Assembly: GCA_041906305.1 (NCBI GenBank)
Contig: JAYRJL010000008.1
Location: 195,621 to 259,620, forward strand
Direction of reading: 5' to 3'
Length of the DNA: 64,000 bases
Source of the DNA: SHVZ01 sp041906305
GTDB lineage: Bacteria > Pseudomonadota > Alphaproteobacteria > SHVZ01
The position numbers and the translations under genes are program-made. Under the pieces are notes generated by a model. The model searched no databases. It was not told the DNA's origin and saw only the letters and a program-made list of their open reading frames with translations. Each line of letters starts with the position of its first letter. Position 1 is the stretch's first letter. Positions 1-8,835 of this stretch are shown in pieces.

Positions 1-1
1 C

Positions 2-922
2 CTCGACTCGACCAAGGCGACGCGCGATCTGCGCGACCAGCTGGGCCTGCGCTACGACAACAACGACAACGGCGCCCTCTTCATCCACCGCGACCGCGCG
101 CGCTTCGAGAAGGAAGCGAAGGCGGCCGCGGCGATGGCGGAGCACGGGCTCACCCTGGAGGTTCTCGACGCCGACGGCGCGGCGCGCGTCGATCCGGGCC
201 TGGCGCCGGTCAGGCACAAGATCGTCGGCGCGCTCTACTCGCCGGTCGACGGCAGCGGCGATTGCGGCGCCTTCACCCGCGAGCTTGCGCTCCGAGCCGC
301 CGACAAGGGCGTCGCGTTCCGCTACGGCTGCGCAATCGAGCGGATCGAGGACGATGGCGATCGCATCACGGGCGTCGTCACCTCGTCCGGACGGATCGAG
401 GCGGACGCCTACGTGCTCTGCCTCGGCGCCGAGAGCCCCAAGCTCATGGACCCGCTCGGCGTCCACCTGCCGATCTATCCGGTCAAGGGATACAGCATGA
501 CGCTGCCGATCAGGCCGGACGGCGCGGTGCCCAGGATGGCAGTCATCGACGAGCACAATCTCGTCGGCATCGCGCGCCTGGGCGACCGCGTGCGCTTTGC
601 CGGCAAGGCGGTGTTCACGGGATACGACACGCGGATCGTGCCGGAGATGTTCGGCGGCATGAAGAAGGTCGCACGCGATCTGTTCCCCGACGGCGTCGAC
701 GAGAGCCGGCCCGCCTACTGGGCGTGCCTCAGACCCATGACCGCCGACGGCCCGCCGATCCTGGGCCCGGCGAAGCACCGGAACCTCTTCCTCAACACCG
801 GCCATGGCCATGTCGGCTGGACCTTGGCCTGCGGCTCCGGCCGCGCGATCGCGAACATGGTGTTCGGCAAGGATCCGGGCATCGACCTCGAAGGCGTGCG
901 GCTCGAGGGAAGAGAGCTCTAG
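2..922 (+). CDS. DadA-like FAD-dependent D-amino acid dehydrogenase, 3' part
   Basis: This reading frame is already open at the left edge, so the true start and the N-terminal FAD-binding GxGxxG segment lie outside the window. The visible part resembles the DadA/glycine oxidase family of flavoproteins, which oxidatively deaminate D-amino acids. Supporting stretches are the central substrate-domain text (GALYSPVDGSGDCGAF), VKGYSMTLPI, and the C-terminal RPMTADGPPILGP with GHGHVGWTLACGSG, which closes the FAD site in this family. It ends 47 bp from a convergent helicase gene. Substrate and electron acceptor cannot be read from the sequence. Confidence 0.85.
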   Translation, partial: LDSTKATRDLRDQLGLRYDNNDNGALFIHRDRARFEKEAKAAAAMAEHGLTLEVLDADGAARVDPGLAPVRHKIVGALYSPVDGSGDCGAFTRELALRAADKGVAFRYGCAIERIEDDGDRITGVVTSSGRIEADAYVLCLGAESPKLMDPLGVHLPIYPVKGYSMTLPIRPDGAVPRMAVIDEHNLVGIARLGDRVRFAGKAVFTGYDTRIVPEMFGGMKKVARDLFPDGVDESRPAYWACLRPMTADGPPILGPAKHRNLFLNTGHGHVGWTLACGSGRAIANMVFGKDPGIDLEGVRLEGREL

Positions 923-969
923 CGCTCTCGAGCCCCCTCCTCCGCGCTACGCATGAGGGGGGCCGCCGC

Positions 970-3405
970 TCAAAGCGGCAGCTTGCCCTGGGGCCTGGGG
1001 TTCATCGCCTCGGCGATCAGCTCCTCTGCCGCCTCTTCCCAGAGGTCGTCGATGCCGGCGCCGTCGACGCGCTCACGGCCGATGTCGAGCATCGCCGGCA
1101 CCGCCAGGGGCGAGACGCGGTCGAGAACGCGGTGCCTGATTTTGCCTTCGATGCGTACCAGGAAGTCGGCGAGACGGCGCACGTCGAGAAGGCCGGTCGC
1201 GGCATCGGCGCGGGTCGCGCGAAGCAGGATGTGCTGGGGGTCGTGGCGGCGGAGCACGTCGTAGATGAGGTCGGTGTTCACCGTCACCTGCCGACCCGAC
1301 TTCTCCTTGCCCGGATAGCGCCGCTCGACCAGGCCCGCGATCACCGCGACGTTGCGGAAGGTGCGCTTGATCAGGCTCGACTCGGCCAGCCAGTCCTCGA
1401 GGTCGTCGCCGAGCATGTCCTTGTCGAACAGCGTGTCCATGTCCTCGACCGCCTTCAGGCTCCACACCGCAAGCACGTAGTCGGAGGCAACGAAGCCGAG
1501 GGGCTTCAGGCCCATCCGCTCCATCCGCCGCGTCACCAGCATGCCGAGCGTCTGGTGCGCGTTGCGGCCTTCGAAGGCATAGGCGACGAAGAACTCCTTG
1601 TTGCCGCGCGGAAAGGATTCGACCAGCAGCTCGCCGCGCCGGGGCAGCACCGAGCGCCAGCGCTGCAGGTCGAGCCAGTCCTCGACCGCCTTCGGCAGGG
1701 TCGGCCAGACACTCGAGTCCTCCAGCATCGCGCGCACGCGCTCGGCCAGATGCGTGGTCAGCGGCAGGCGGCCGCCTTCATAGGCCGGAATCATCGGCTC
1801 ACCGCCTGACGCCGGCGTCGCCTCGGCCCAGGTCTCGCGGATGCCCTCGAAGCAGAGTAGCCGCCCGCCGAAGATGAAGGTGTCGCCCGGCGTCAGCAGG
1901 TTGACGAAATACTCCTCGACCTCGCCGAGGACCGGGCCGCCCCTCAGCTTCACCTTGATCGTCACCGCCTCGACGATGGTGCCGATGTTCATGCGATAGC
2001 GCTGCGCCAGGGTCGGGTTGCCGATCCGCCAGCGGCCGTCTGGCATCTGGCGAAGCTTCTTGTAGCGCTCGTAGGCCTTGAGCGCGTATCCGCCGGTCGC
2101 AACGAAGTCGAGGACCGCGTCGAAATCCGCACGCGTGAGCTTCGCGTAAGGGGCCGCCCCGGTCACTTCCTTGTAGACGTCATCGGGCGCAAAGGGCTGC
2201 GAACAGGCGAGTCCGACCAGATGCTGCGCCAGAACGTCGAGGCCGCCGATCTTCGGCGGGTCGCCGTCGAGCTCCCCATGCTCGACCGCCTCGATCGCCG
2301 CCCTGCACTCGAGCGCCTCGAAGCGATTGCCCGGCAGCAGCAGCGCGCGGCTCGGTTCGTCGAGCCGGTGGTTGGCGCGCCCAATGCGCTGGATCAGCCG
2401 CGAGGCGCCCTTGGGCGCGCCGACCTGGATCACGAGGTCGACGCCACCCCAGTCGATGCCGAGGTCGAGCGACGAGGTCGCGACCACCGCGCGCAGAGCG
2501 CCGCGGGCCATCGCCGCCTCGACCTTGCGCCGCTGCTCGGGCTCGAGGCTGCCGTGATGGATGCCGATCGCGAGGTTGTCCTCGTTGATCCGCCAGAGGC
2601 CCTGGAACACGATCTCGGCCTGGGCGCGCGTATTCACGAAGACGATCGTCGTCGCGTGCTTCTTGATCTGCTCGTAGATCTCGGGCGTGCCGTGCTCGGC
2701 CATGTGCCCGGCCCAGGGCGTTTCGGCCTTGGTTCGGAGGATGCCGATCTCGGGCCTGGCACCGCCCTTCAGGACCACGCGACGGACGCGCGGATCGTCC
2801 GGCCTCGCCTCGGTCGACAGGAACGCGGCGAGCGCGTCCGGGAACGCGACCGTCGCCGAGAGACCGATGCGCCGTGCTTCGGGCGCGAGCCGGCTGATCC
2901 GCGCGAGGCCGAGCGCCAGCAGGTCGCCGCGCTTCGAGCCGGTGACGGCGTGAAGCTCATCGACGATCACGCATTTCAGGTGCCGGAAGATCTCCGGCGC
3001 GTCGGCATAGGAGATCAGCAGAGCCAGCGATTCCGGCGTCGTCAGCAGCATGTGCGGCGGCGTCCGTCTCTGGCGCTGCCGCTTGGCGTGCGGCGTGTCG
3101 CCGGTGCGCGTCTCCGCCGTGATCGGCAGCGCCATCTCGGCGATCGGATCCAGCAGGTTGCGGTGCACGTCCACCGCGAGCGCCTTGAGAGGACTGATGT
3201 AGAGCGTGTCGAGCCGCGGCGTCGGATCCTTGGCGAGCCTGACCAGGCTCGGCAGGAAACCGGCCAGAGTCTTGCCGGCGCCGGTCGGCGCGATCAGCAG
3301 AACCGACTCGCCGGCGCGATCGGCCTCGATCAGGGCGAGCTGATGCGCGCGCGGCTGCCAGCCGCGTGACGCAAACCAGCCGGAAAACGGCTCCGGCAGG
3401 CTCAT
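970..3405 (-). CDS. Lhr-type DEXH helicase (ligase-associated family)
   Basis: 811-aa superfamily 2 helicase. Walker A (APTGAGKT) is near residues 39-46, motif II is DELH at 149-152 and motif III SAT at 183-185. The helicase C-terminal half has SSLDLGIDWGGVDLVIQ and QRIGRANHR (motif VI). Length and the Lhr-like C-terminal region fit the ligase-associated DEXH helicases linked to bacterial DNA repair. In many genomes this gene sits with an ATP-dependent DNA ligase, a beta-CASP-type exonuclease and a metallophosphoesterase; none of those is next to it here. The ATG at 3405 is the first in frame after a GC-rich leader without a clear ribosome binding site. Confidence 0.88.
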   Translation of the reverse strand: MSLPEPFSGWFASRGWQPRAHQLALIEADRAGESVLLIAPTGAGKTLAGFLPSLVRLAKDPTPRLDTLYISPLKALAVDVHRNLLDPIAEMALPITAETRTGDTPHAKRQRQRRTPPHMLLTTPESLALLISYADAPEIFRHLKCVIVDELHAVTGSKRGDLLALGLARISRLAPEARRIGLSATVAFPDALAAFLSTEARPDDPRVRRVVLKGGARPEIGILRTKAETPWAGHMAEHGTPEIYEQIKKHATTIVFVNTRAQAEIVFQGLWRINEDNLAIGIHHGSLEPEQRRKVEAAMARGALRAVVATSSLDLGIDWGGVDLVIQVGAPKGASRLIQRIGRANHRLDEPSRALLLPGNRFEALECRAAIEAVEHGELDGDPPKIGGLDVLAQHLVGLACSQPFAPDDVYKEVTGAAPYAKLTRADFDAVLDFVATGGYALKAYERYKKLRQMPDGRWRIGNPTLAQRYRMNIGTIVEAVTIKVKLRGGPVLGEVEEYFVNLLTPGDTFIFGGRLLCFEGIRETWAEATPASGGEPMIPAYEGGRLPLTTHLAERVRAMLEDSSVWPTLPKAVEDWLDLQRWRSVLPRRGELLVESFPRGNKEFFVAYAFEGRNAHQTLGMLVTRRMERMGLKPLGFVASDYVLAVWSLKAVEDMDTLFDKDMLGDDLEDWLAESSLIKRTFRNVAVIAGLVERRYPGKEKSGRQVTVNTDLIYDVLRRHDPQHILLRATRADAATGLLDVRRLADFLVRIEGKIRHRVLDRVSPLAVPAMLDIGRERVDGAGIDDLWEEAAEELIAEAMNPRPQGKLPL

Positions 3406-3480
3406 CAGCGGCGGCGCGGGCTCCGCACGGATGCGGGCAGCGGCGAGGAAGAAATCATGACTCGCAGTCTACCACGCGGG

Positions 3481-3954
3481 TCACGTCCGCTTCACCGCCA
3501 GCCAGCCGGCGAGCACGAAGAAAGCCAGCACGACGAACTGCACGATCACGAAAGGCGGCTCGCTGCCGGTCGGCGCCAGCGCGTTGAGATGCGGGAACTT
3601 GAGGAACGACTGCACCACCAGCACGAAGGTGTTGAGATAGAGAGAGGCCACCGCGCCGACGACGTAGATCAGGCGCCAGCGACCTTCGAGATTGAATCGG
3701 TAGAGCGCGGACAGCGTCGGGATCATCACCAGCGTGGCCACGATGCCGGTGCCGAGCGCGGGCGTGACGCCGCCGAACGGGAACAGGAAGCCCGTGAGGC
3801 TGGTCCAGAACGTGGTCCACAGGAACACATGGGTCCATCCGTTCCGGACGATCTCGCCGCGCAGCAGTCCGGCGAGGACCGGGAAGCCGGCCAGGATGCC
3901 GAGAAAGCTCAGGACGACATGGATGGCGCCGAACGTTGGTGATGCGAAGAACAT
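3481..3954 (-). CDS. Small integral membrane protein, unknown function
   Basis: 157 aa with about five predicted membrane segments (roughly residues 9-30, 41-60, 67-84, 95-117 and 134-153) joined by short loops, and a basic C-terminal tail. I do not recognise the family and see no catalytic motif or metal-binding cluster. It lies alone between the Lhr-like helicase and a histidine kinase, all on the minus strand, with gaps of about 70 bp on each side, so co-transcription is possible but unproven. Confidence 0.65.
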   Translation of the reverse strand: MFFASPTFGAIHVVLSFLGILAGFPVLAGLLRGEIVRNGWTHVFLWTTFWTSLTGFLFPFGGVTPALGTGIVATLVMIPTLSALYRFNLEGRWRLIYVVGAVASLYLNTFVLVVQSFLKFPHLNALAPTGSEPPFVIVQFVVLAFFVLAGWLAVKRT

Positions 3955-4023
3955 GAGAAGCCCCCTTATTCCGTTACCGCTAATCGGCCACAGATCGGGG
4001 GGTGCGTCTATCGCAACGCGGTA

Positions 4024-5223
4024 TCAGGCTGCGGCGGAGGCGAGCTCGCGCGGCAGGAGGACGGTGACGACGGTGCCGGCGCCGGGCTGGCTCACGATCT
4101 CGAGCTGCCCGCCCAGCTTCTCGACCAGCGCCCGCGTCAGCGGCAGGCCGAGGCCAGAGCCTTGCGGGCGCCCGCGCAGCGGTTGGCCGACCTGGCGGAA
4201 CGGCTGCATCGCGACCGAGAGCTCGCCCGGCGTCATGCCGATGCCGGTGTCGCGGATCACCAGGATCATCGCGCCGCGGAACTTGTCGAAGCGGGCCTTC
4301 AGCTTCACCGATCCGCCCGAGGGCGTGAACTTGATCGCGTTGGTCGCGAGGTTGAGAACGACCTGGAGGAGCTTCGATCCGTCGGTGCGAAGCTCGGGGA
4401 AGCCGCGCTCGACCTCGACCTTGAGACGAACGCCGCTCGAGTCGGCGAGGCCATGGACCATCGAGACGGCCCGGTCGAAAATGTCGGCGACCGATACGGT
4501 CTCGACCGTGATCGGCTCGCGGCCCGCCTCCGCCTTGGCGAAGTCGAGCGCGTCGTCGCAGACGCCGGCGAGATGCGTGGCCGAGGCATGAATGTCGGCG
4601 GCGTATCCCGGATACCGCGGATCGCCGAGGGGGCCGAAGCGTTGGTCCTTCAGGATCTCCGAGAAACCCAGGATCGCGTTGAGCGGCGTGCGGATCTCGT
4701 GTGCGAGATAGGCGGTCACCTCGCGGTCGTTCGCCTGACGCGCCTTGTCCCGCGCCTCCAGCCTCGACATCCGCTCCTCGGCCTCGCGCAGCAAGGCGCG
4801 AGCCTCGTTGAGCTTGCGGGTCGCGATGACGGCGCGGTGCCAGGATGCGTGCCAGCGCGAGAGGCCGACCACCCGGTCCTTGAGCTCGGCCGGATCGTAG
4901 GGAACGCGGATCGCGTCGCCGACCGACAGCGCCAGCGGACGATGCGCGGCATCGGCATAGAGACACAGCACCGCCGGGCGCTCGTCATCGGGCAGGCGGC
5001 GCCAGTAGGCCAGGGCATCGAGTGCGCCCGGACCGCCGAAGGCGAGGTCGAGCACGATCATGTCGTTCGCCCGCACGCGGCCGAGTTCCGGCGTCTCGGC
5101 GCTGACGCGAAGCTCGTCGCCGGCGAGAAGCTGCTCGAGCTCGCGCCTGAGGATCGACTGCCCCAGGACGAGGACGCGCGGCTCCGTCGAAGCGGCAGCG
5201 GCAGGTGAAGACGTCATGCTCAT
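4024..5223 (-). CDS. Soluble histidine kinase with degenerate N-terminal receiver domain
   Basis: 399 aa without membrane segments. Residues 15-120 look like a response-regulator receiver fold (VLVLG first strand, VLDLAFGG around Asp59), but the acidic pair that normally follows the first strand is replaced by GQ, so it is probably a pseudo-receiver. A short coiled coil (135-165) leads to a HisKA domain with phospho-acceptor His175 in AHEIRTPLNAILGFSE and an HATPase domain with NLATNAIKFTP, DTGIGM and GSGLGLPL. The text after the H-box (LNAILGFSE...FGPLG) is typical of the PleC/DivJ/PdhS kinases of alphaproteobacteria, which signal to DivK or PleD. Two close ATG codons (5223 and 5217) could start it. 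Confidence 0.85.
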   Translation of the reverse strand: MSMTSSPAAAASTEPRVLVLGQSILRRELEQLLAGDELRVSAETPELGRVRANDMIVLDLAFGGPGALDALAYWRRLPDDERPAVLCLYADAAHRPLALSVGDAIRVPYDPAELKDRVVGLSRWHASWHRAVIATRKLNEARALLREAEERMSRLEARDKARQANDREVTAYLAHEIRTPLNAILGFSEILKDQRFGPLGDPRYPGYAADIHASATHLAGVCDDALDFAKAEAGREPITVETVSVADIFDRAVSMVHGLADSSGVRLKVEVERGFPELRTDGSKLLQVVLNLATNAIKFTPSGGSVKLKARFDKFRGAMILVIRDTGIGMTPGELSVAMQPFRQVGQPLRGRPQGSGLGLPLTRALVEKLGGQLEIVSQPGAGTVVTVLLPRELASAAA

Positions 5224-5258
5224 GTCCCGACTGGACCACGAAACGGATTAAGCGGAGG

Positions 5259-7130
5259 TTAAGCGCCGCCGCTCTTCGTGCCCATTCTTTGTTCGACGTA
5301 GGCGGAAAGCTGCCCGAGGCAGGCCTCGAGCGAATGCGACGCTGTGTCGACGACCAGCTCGGGAGCCTCCGGCGCCTCGTAAGGGGCTGAAATTCCCGTG
5401 AATTCCGGAATTTTGCCGGCCCGCGCCTTGGCGTACAGGCCCTTGGGATCGCGCTTCTCGCAGGTGGCGAGGTCGGCTTGCACATGGACCTCGTGGAAGA
5501 GATCCGGAACGATCTTCCGGACCCGGTCGCGATCGGCCCGATAGGGCGAGATGAAGGCGGTGATGACGATGATGCCGGCGCGGGCGAAAAGCGCCGCGAC
5601 CTCGCCGACGCGACGGATGTTTTCCTCGCGATCGGCGGGCGAGAACCCGAGATCGGCGGACAGACCGTAGCGGATGTTGTCGCCGTCGAGCACCGCGACG
5701 TGCCAGCCCTTGCGGAAGAGATGCTGCTCGAGCTCGACCGCGAGCGTCGACTTGCCGGCGCCGGAGAGCCCGGTGAACCAGAGGATGCCGCTCTTGTGCC
5801 CGTTCGCCTGCCAGCGCTCCGCGAGCTCGATGCGGCCTTCGACCTTGGTGACGTTCGTGGACCGGATCGCGTCGCGCCGCGTGCGCGCATGGCCGTCGAG
5901 CGAGACCGTGCCGCCGCCGGCGACGTCGTAGCCATCGACCAGCACGAAACGGCCGGTGCGCGCCATCGTACGCGCATCGTCGACCGCGAGCGTGGCGCGA
6001 GCACGCAGCACGACTTCCGCGATCTCGCCGGCGCCGACCGCGTCGGCCGGACGGCTGGCGAGATCGGCGGTGTCGATCACGCGCTCGATCGTCTGCACCT
6101 CGACCGGATGCTCGGCCGTGGCCAGCTTCAGCTTGTAGCGCTTGCCGCGCACCAGCGGCTGGCGGCCGAGCCACACGATTCTTGCGCGGAGGCTGTTGGT
6201 CTCGGCGGGGCCGGAGTCCTCGTGATGGCCGATCTGCCCGCGCTCGACGAAGATCTGGTCGTCGAGCGTGATGCCGACGGAGCGGCCGGCCTCGGCCTCC
6301 CGCGGCTTCGCGTCCTCGGGCCAGGCCTCGATCGAGGCGATCCTCGCCTTCCGTCCGCCAGGCGAGAACGCGATCGTGTCGCCGACCTTGAGCCGTCCGC
6401 TCTCGATGCGGCCGGCGAGGATGCGGCGCTCGTCGAACTTGTAGACGTCCTGGATCGGGAAACGCAGCGCCTGGTCGACCGGCGACGGCTGCGGCTGGAA
6501 GCCGTCGATCGCCTCGACCAGGGTAGGGCCGCTGTACCAGGGAGTTGCCTTCGAACGCTCGGCGATGTTGTCGCCCTCGCGTCCCGACACCGGGATCACC
6601 GCCTTCGGGGCGATGCCGAGCGAACCCAGGTAGGACTCGATGTCGCGCGCGACCTCGGCGAAGCGCGCCTGCTCGTATCCCACCAGATCCATCTTGTTGA
6701 CCGCGACGACGATCTGCGTGAGCCCGAGCAGACTGAGGAGGTAGGCATGGCGCCGCGACTGCTCGCGCACGCCCTCCTTGGCGTCGACGACCAGCAACGC
6801 GCCATCGGCGGCGGCGGCACCGGTCACCATGTTGCGCAGGAATTCCTTGTGCCCCGGCGCATCGACCAGCGTGTAGGTGCGCTTCTTCGTCTTCAGCCAC
6901 ACCTGCGTGGTGTCGATCGTGATGCCCTGGTCGCGCTCGGCCTGGAAGGCGTCGAGCAGGAAGGCCCATTCGAACGGCATCCCGCGCTTTGCGGAGGATG
7001 CCCGGATCGCCTCGAGCTTGCCCTCGGGCAGCGAGCCGGTGTCGTGGACGAGGCGTCCGACCAGCGTCGACTTGCCATGATCGACATGGCCCGCGAGCGC
7101 GACGCGAAGAGGAGTCGTCGGCTCCGTCAT
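5259..7130 (-). CDS. cysNC: Bifunctional sulfate adenylyltransferase large subunit / APS kinase (CysNC)
   Basis: 623-aa fusion. The N-terminal CysN GTPase drives ATP sulfurylase: GHVDHGKS at 14-21, DAPGHKEF near 90-97 and NKMD at 145-148. The C-terminal CysC domain phosphorylates adenylylsulfate to PAPS: Walker A GLSGAGKS at 454-461 and DGDNIRYGL. The ATG at 7130 shares one base with the cysD stop (TGATG), so the subunits are translationally coupled. The open frame runs further upstream, but that part lies antisense-like inside cysD and is not CysN sequence, so it was rejected as the start. No cysH or cysIJ is in view. Confidence 0.96.
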   Translation of the reverse strand: MTEPTTPLRVALAGHVDHGKSTLVGRLVHDTGSLPEGKLEAIRASSAKRGMPFEWAFLLDAFQAERDQGITIDTTQVWLKTKKRTYTLVDAPGHKEFLRNMVTGAAAADGALLVVDAKEGVREQSRRHAYLLSLLGLTQIVVAVNKMDLVGYEQARFAEVARDIESYLGSLGIAPKAVIPVSGREGDNIAERSKATPWYSGPTLVEAIDGFQPQPSPVDQALRFPIQDVYKFDERRILAGRIESGRLKVGDTIAFSPGGRKARIASIEAWPEDAKPREAEAGRSVGITLDDQIFVERGQIGHHEDSGPAETNSLRARIVWLGRQPLVRGKRYKLKLATAEHPVEVQTIERVIDTADLASRPADAVGAGEIAEVVLRARATLAVDDARTMARTGRFVLVDGYDVAGGGTVSLDGHARTRRDAIRSTNVTKVEGRIELAERWQANGHKSGILWFTGLSGAGKSTLAVELEQHLFRKGWHVAVLDGDNIRYGLSADLGFSPADREENIRRVGEVAALFARAGIIVITAFISPYRADRDRVRKIVPDLFHEVHVQADLATCEKRDPKGLYAKARAGKIPEFTGISAPYEAPEAPELVVDTASHSLEACLGQLSAYVEQRMGTKSGGA

Positions 7131-7924
7131 CACATGTAGCCTGCGACGCGCAGCCGCTCGAAGGAGTCCTCGGCCTCGTGGTCCATCGCGCGGCCGGCGC
7201 GCTCGGGCGCCCGGGTCGCCTCCAGCTCGGCGATGATCTCGTCCAGGTTCGCGGCGTTGCTCACCATCGGATGCGTGATGTCCTGGTCGCCGAGCGAGCG
7301 ATAGCGCTTGCCGCCCTTGGCGAAGTAGAGGTCGACGACGGGGATCTTCTCGCGGCGGATGTAGCGCCAGACGTCGAGCTCGGTCCAATGCAGCAGCGGA
7401 TGCACGCGGATGTGCGTGCCCGGGGCGAAGTCGGTCTTGAACTGGTCCCAGAGCTCCGGCGGCTGCTCGCGCACGTCCCACTCGGCGTTCTCGCCCCGCG
7501 GGCTGAAATAGCGTTCCTTGGCGCGCGTCGCATCCTCATCCCGGCGGATGCCGGCGATGACGGCCTTGAGCTTGAGGCGACTGACCAGCGACTTGAGCGC
7601 ATAGGTCTTGCGCGCCGAGGAGCGCGCCGCCGGCGGCAGCGTCGGGTCCATTTCCTCGACCGGCGGACAGGGCTCCTGCATGAGATTCAGGCCCCATTCC
7701 TGCGCATATCGGTCACGGAACGCGTACATCTCGGGGAACTTCTTACCCGTGTCGCAAAACAGCGCCGGGAACGGCACCCGCCCGAAGAACGCCTTCCGGC
7801 AAAGCCAGACCATGACGTTGGAATCCTTGCCCAGCGACCAGAGGAGGCCGAGAGGATCGAGCTTGTTGAAGGCTTCGCGGAGGATATAGACGCTCTGGCT
7901 TTCGAGCGCGTCGAGATGGTCCAT
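7130..7924 (-). CDS. cysD: Sulfate adenylyltransferase subunit 2 (CysD)
   Basis: 264-aa ATP-PP-loop enzyme that makes adenylylsulfate from ATP and sulfate together with CysN. The PP-loop is SLGKDS at residues 30-35, a slight variant of the SGGKDS consensus and usual for CysD. Further family marks are AGIRRDEDATRAKERYFS, HPLLHWTELDVWRYI and the C-terminal SFERLRVAGYM. It is the first gene of the cysD-cysNC pair. About 200 bp separate it from the divergent hsp20, so this gap carries both promoters. Confidence 0.96.
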   Translation of the reverse strand: MDHLDALESQSVYILREAFNKLDPLGLLWSLGKDSNVMVWLCRKAFFGRVPFPALFCDTGKKFPEMYAFRDRYAQEWGLNLMQEPCPPVEEMDPTLPPAARSSARKTYALKSLVSRLKLKAVIAGIRRDEDATRAKERYFSPRGENAEWDVREQPPELWDQFKTDFAPGTHIRVHPLLHWTELDVWRYIRREKIPVVDLYFAKGGKRYRSLGDQDITHPMVSNAANLDEIIAELEATRAPERAGRAMDHEAEDSFERLRVAGYM

Positions 7925-8010
7925 GAGGCGCTTGTTAAGCTACCCCCGGGCCCATGTCGAGCCCCCGGAATCCCGCCCTTCCCGCCGTACAAGCCTTTGA
8001 AACCCCTTGT

Positions 8011-8039
8011 CTTGATCTAGGCCCGCCGACTTCCTAAAT
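8011..8039 (+). promoter_or_regulatory. Candidate RpoH (sigma-32) promoter for hsp20
   Basis: CTTG at 8011-8014 is followed after 18 bases by CCTAAAT at 8033-8039. This fits the alphaproteobacterial heat-shock consensus CTTG-N17/18-CYTATNT with one mismatch in the -10 element. It would start transcription near 8045, just before the folded leader of the heat-shock gene. The position is right and the motif is good, but the call rests on one site. Confidence 0.55.
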
Positions 8040-8046
8040 ACTGTCC

Positions 8047-8120
8047 CGGCGGTGCCTATCTCGAGGGCCGCCGACAAGGGGCACCCGGAGGTGCCCTGGC
8101 GCTCGCTCAAGGAGGAGGCC
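8047..8120 (+). promoter_or_regulatory. ROSE-like RNA thermometer in the hsp20 leader
   Basis: Three successive hairpins can form. Hairpin I is CGGCGG (8047-8052) with CCGCCG (8068-8073). Hairpin II is GGGCACC (8079-8085), loop CGGA, GGTGCCC (8090-8096). Hairpin III pairs TCGCT (8103-8107) with AGGA (8113-8116) of the ribosome binding site and leaves one bulged G. Hairpin III matches the defining ROSE feature, a UYGCU anti-Shine-Dalgarno with a bulged G. ROSE elements block translation of small heat-shock genes at low temperature and melt on heating. Order, size (about 75 nt) and gene context all fit. Confidence 0.75.
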
Positions 8121-8570
8121 GTGACCCGTATGCCGCTCTTCAACAGCCCGTTCCTGCTGGGTTTCGATCATTTCGAGCGGGCCGTCGACCGCATCGCCAA
8201 GATGTCGGGCGAGGGCTACCCGCCCTACAACATCGAGCAGCTCGGCGAGAACCGGATCCGCATCACCCTCGCGGTGGCGGGCTTCGGCGAACGCGACCTG
8301 CAGATCCAGACCGAGAACAGCCAGCTGACCATCCGCGGTCGGCAGGAAGACTCGGGAGAGCGCGTGTACCTGCACCGGGGAATCGCTGCCCGGCAGTTCC
8401 AACGGAGCTTTGTGCTGGCCGAGGGCATTGAGGTGATGGGGGCGGAGCTCGACAACGGGCTTCTCCACATCGACCTCGTCCGCCCGGAGCAGGAAAGCCG
8501 CGTCAGGAACATCGAGATCAAGCCGGCAAAGGCGAGCCGGATCGTCGATACCAGGACGATGAAGTCCTGA
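8121..8570 (+). CDS. Small heat-shock protein, Hsp20/IbpA family
   Basis: 149-aa alpha-crystallin-type holdase chaperone that keeps unfolding proteins soluble for refolding by DnaK/ClpB. The crystallin domain spans about residues 35-130 (YNIEQLGENRIRITLAVAGF at its start, then the conserved strand containing ELDNGLLHIDL). The N-terminus LFNSPFLLGFDHFER is typical of alphaproteobacterial IbpA-like proteins. I chose GTG 8121 because an AAGGAGG ribosome binding site lies five bases upstream; ATG 8130 is an alternative. Expression is probably controlled both by an RpoH promoter and by a ROSE-like thermometer in the leader. A DUF1150 gene follows 43 bp downstream. Confidence 0.93.
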   Translation: MTRMPLFNSPFLLGFDHFERAVDRIAKMSGEGYPPYNIEQLGENRIRITLAVAGFGERDLQIQTENSQLTIRGRQEDSGERVYLHRGIAARQFQRSFVLAEGIEVMGAELDNGLLHIDLVRPEQESRVRNIEIKPAKASRIVDTRTMKS

Positions 8571-8613
8571 AGATCGGGGGCTCTCGAGGGACCCGAAGGA
8601 AGGAAGACCAGAG

Positions 8614-8829
8614 ATGACCGAGAACGAGAACTATACGCCGATGACCTCGACCGACCTGGCGCGGCTCGGCATGAACTTCGTGGCCTATGTGAAGCCGATC
8701 GTCGTCGAGGACGAGACCCGCTTCGCGATCTGCGCCGCCGACGGCACGCAGATGGGCCTCGCCCCCAACCGGGAAATCGCCTTCGCCGCGATCCGCCAGC
8801 ACGAGCTGGAGCCGCTCAGCGTCCACTGA
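8614..8829 (+). CDS. DUF1150 family protein
   Basis: 71-aa protein of the alphaproteobacterial DUF1150 family, whose function is unknown. A strong ribosome binding site (AAGGAAGGAAGA) lies before the ATG. The body (residues 15-55) is the conserved family core with YVKPI and the DGTQMGLA segment. These genes are habitually found just downstream of hsp20, as here, so it is probably co-transcribed and heat-induced. Confidence 0.88.
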   Translation: MTENENYTPMTSTDLARLGMNFVAYVKPIVVEDETRFAICAADGTQMGLAPNREIAFAAIRQHELEPLSVH

Positions 8830-8835
8830 GCCGCG

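Noticed and set aside
961..980. Hairpin GCCGCT-CAA-AGCGGC as a terminator between the flavoprotein and helicase genes
   Set aside because: Only six base pairs, no T-run, and it overlaps the end of the helicase coding region.
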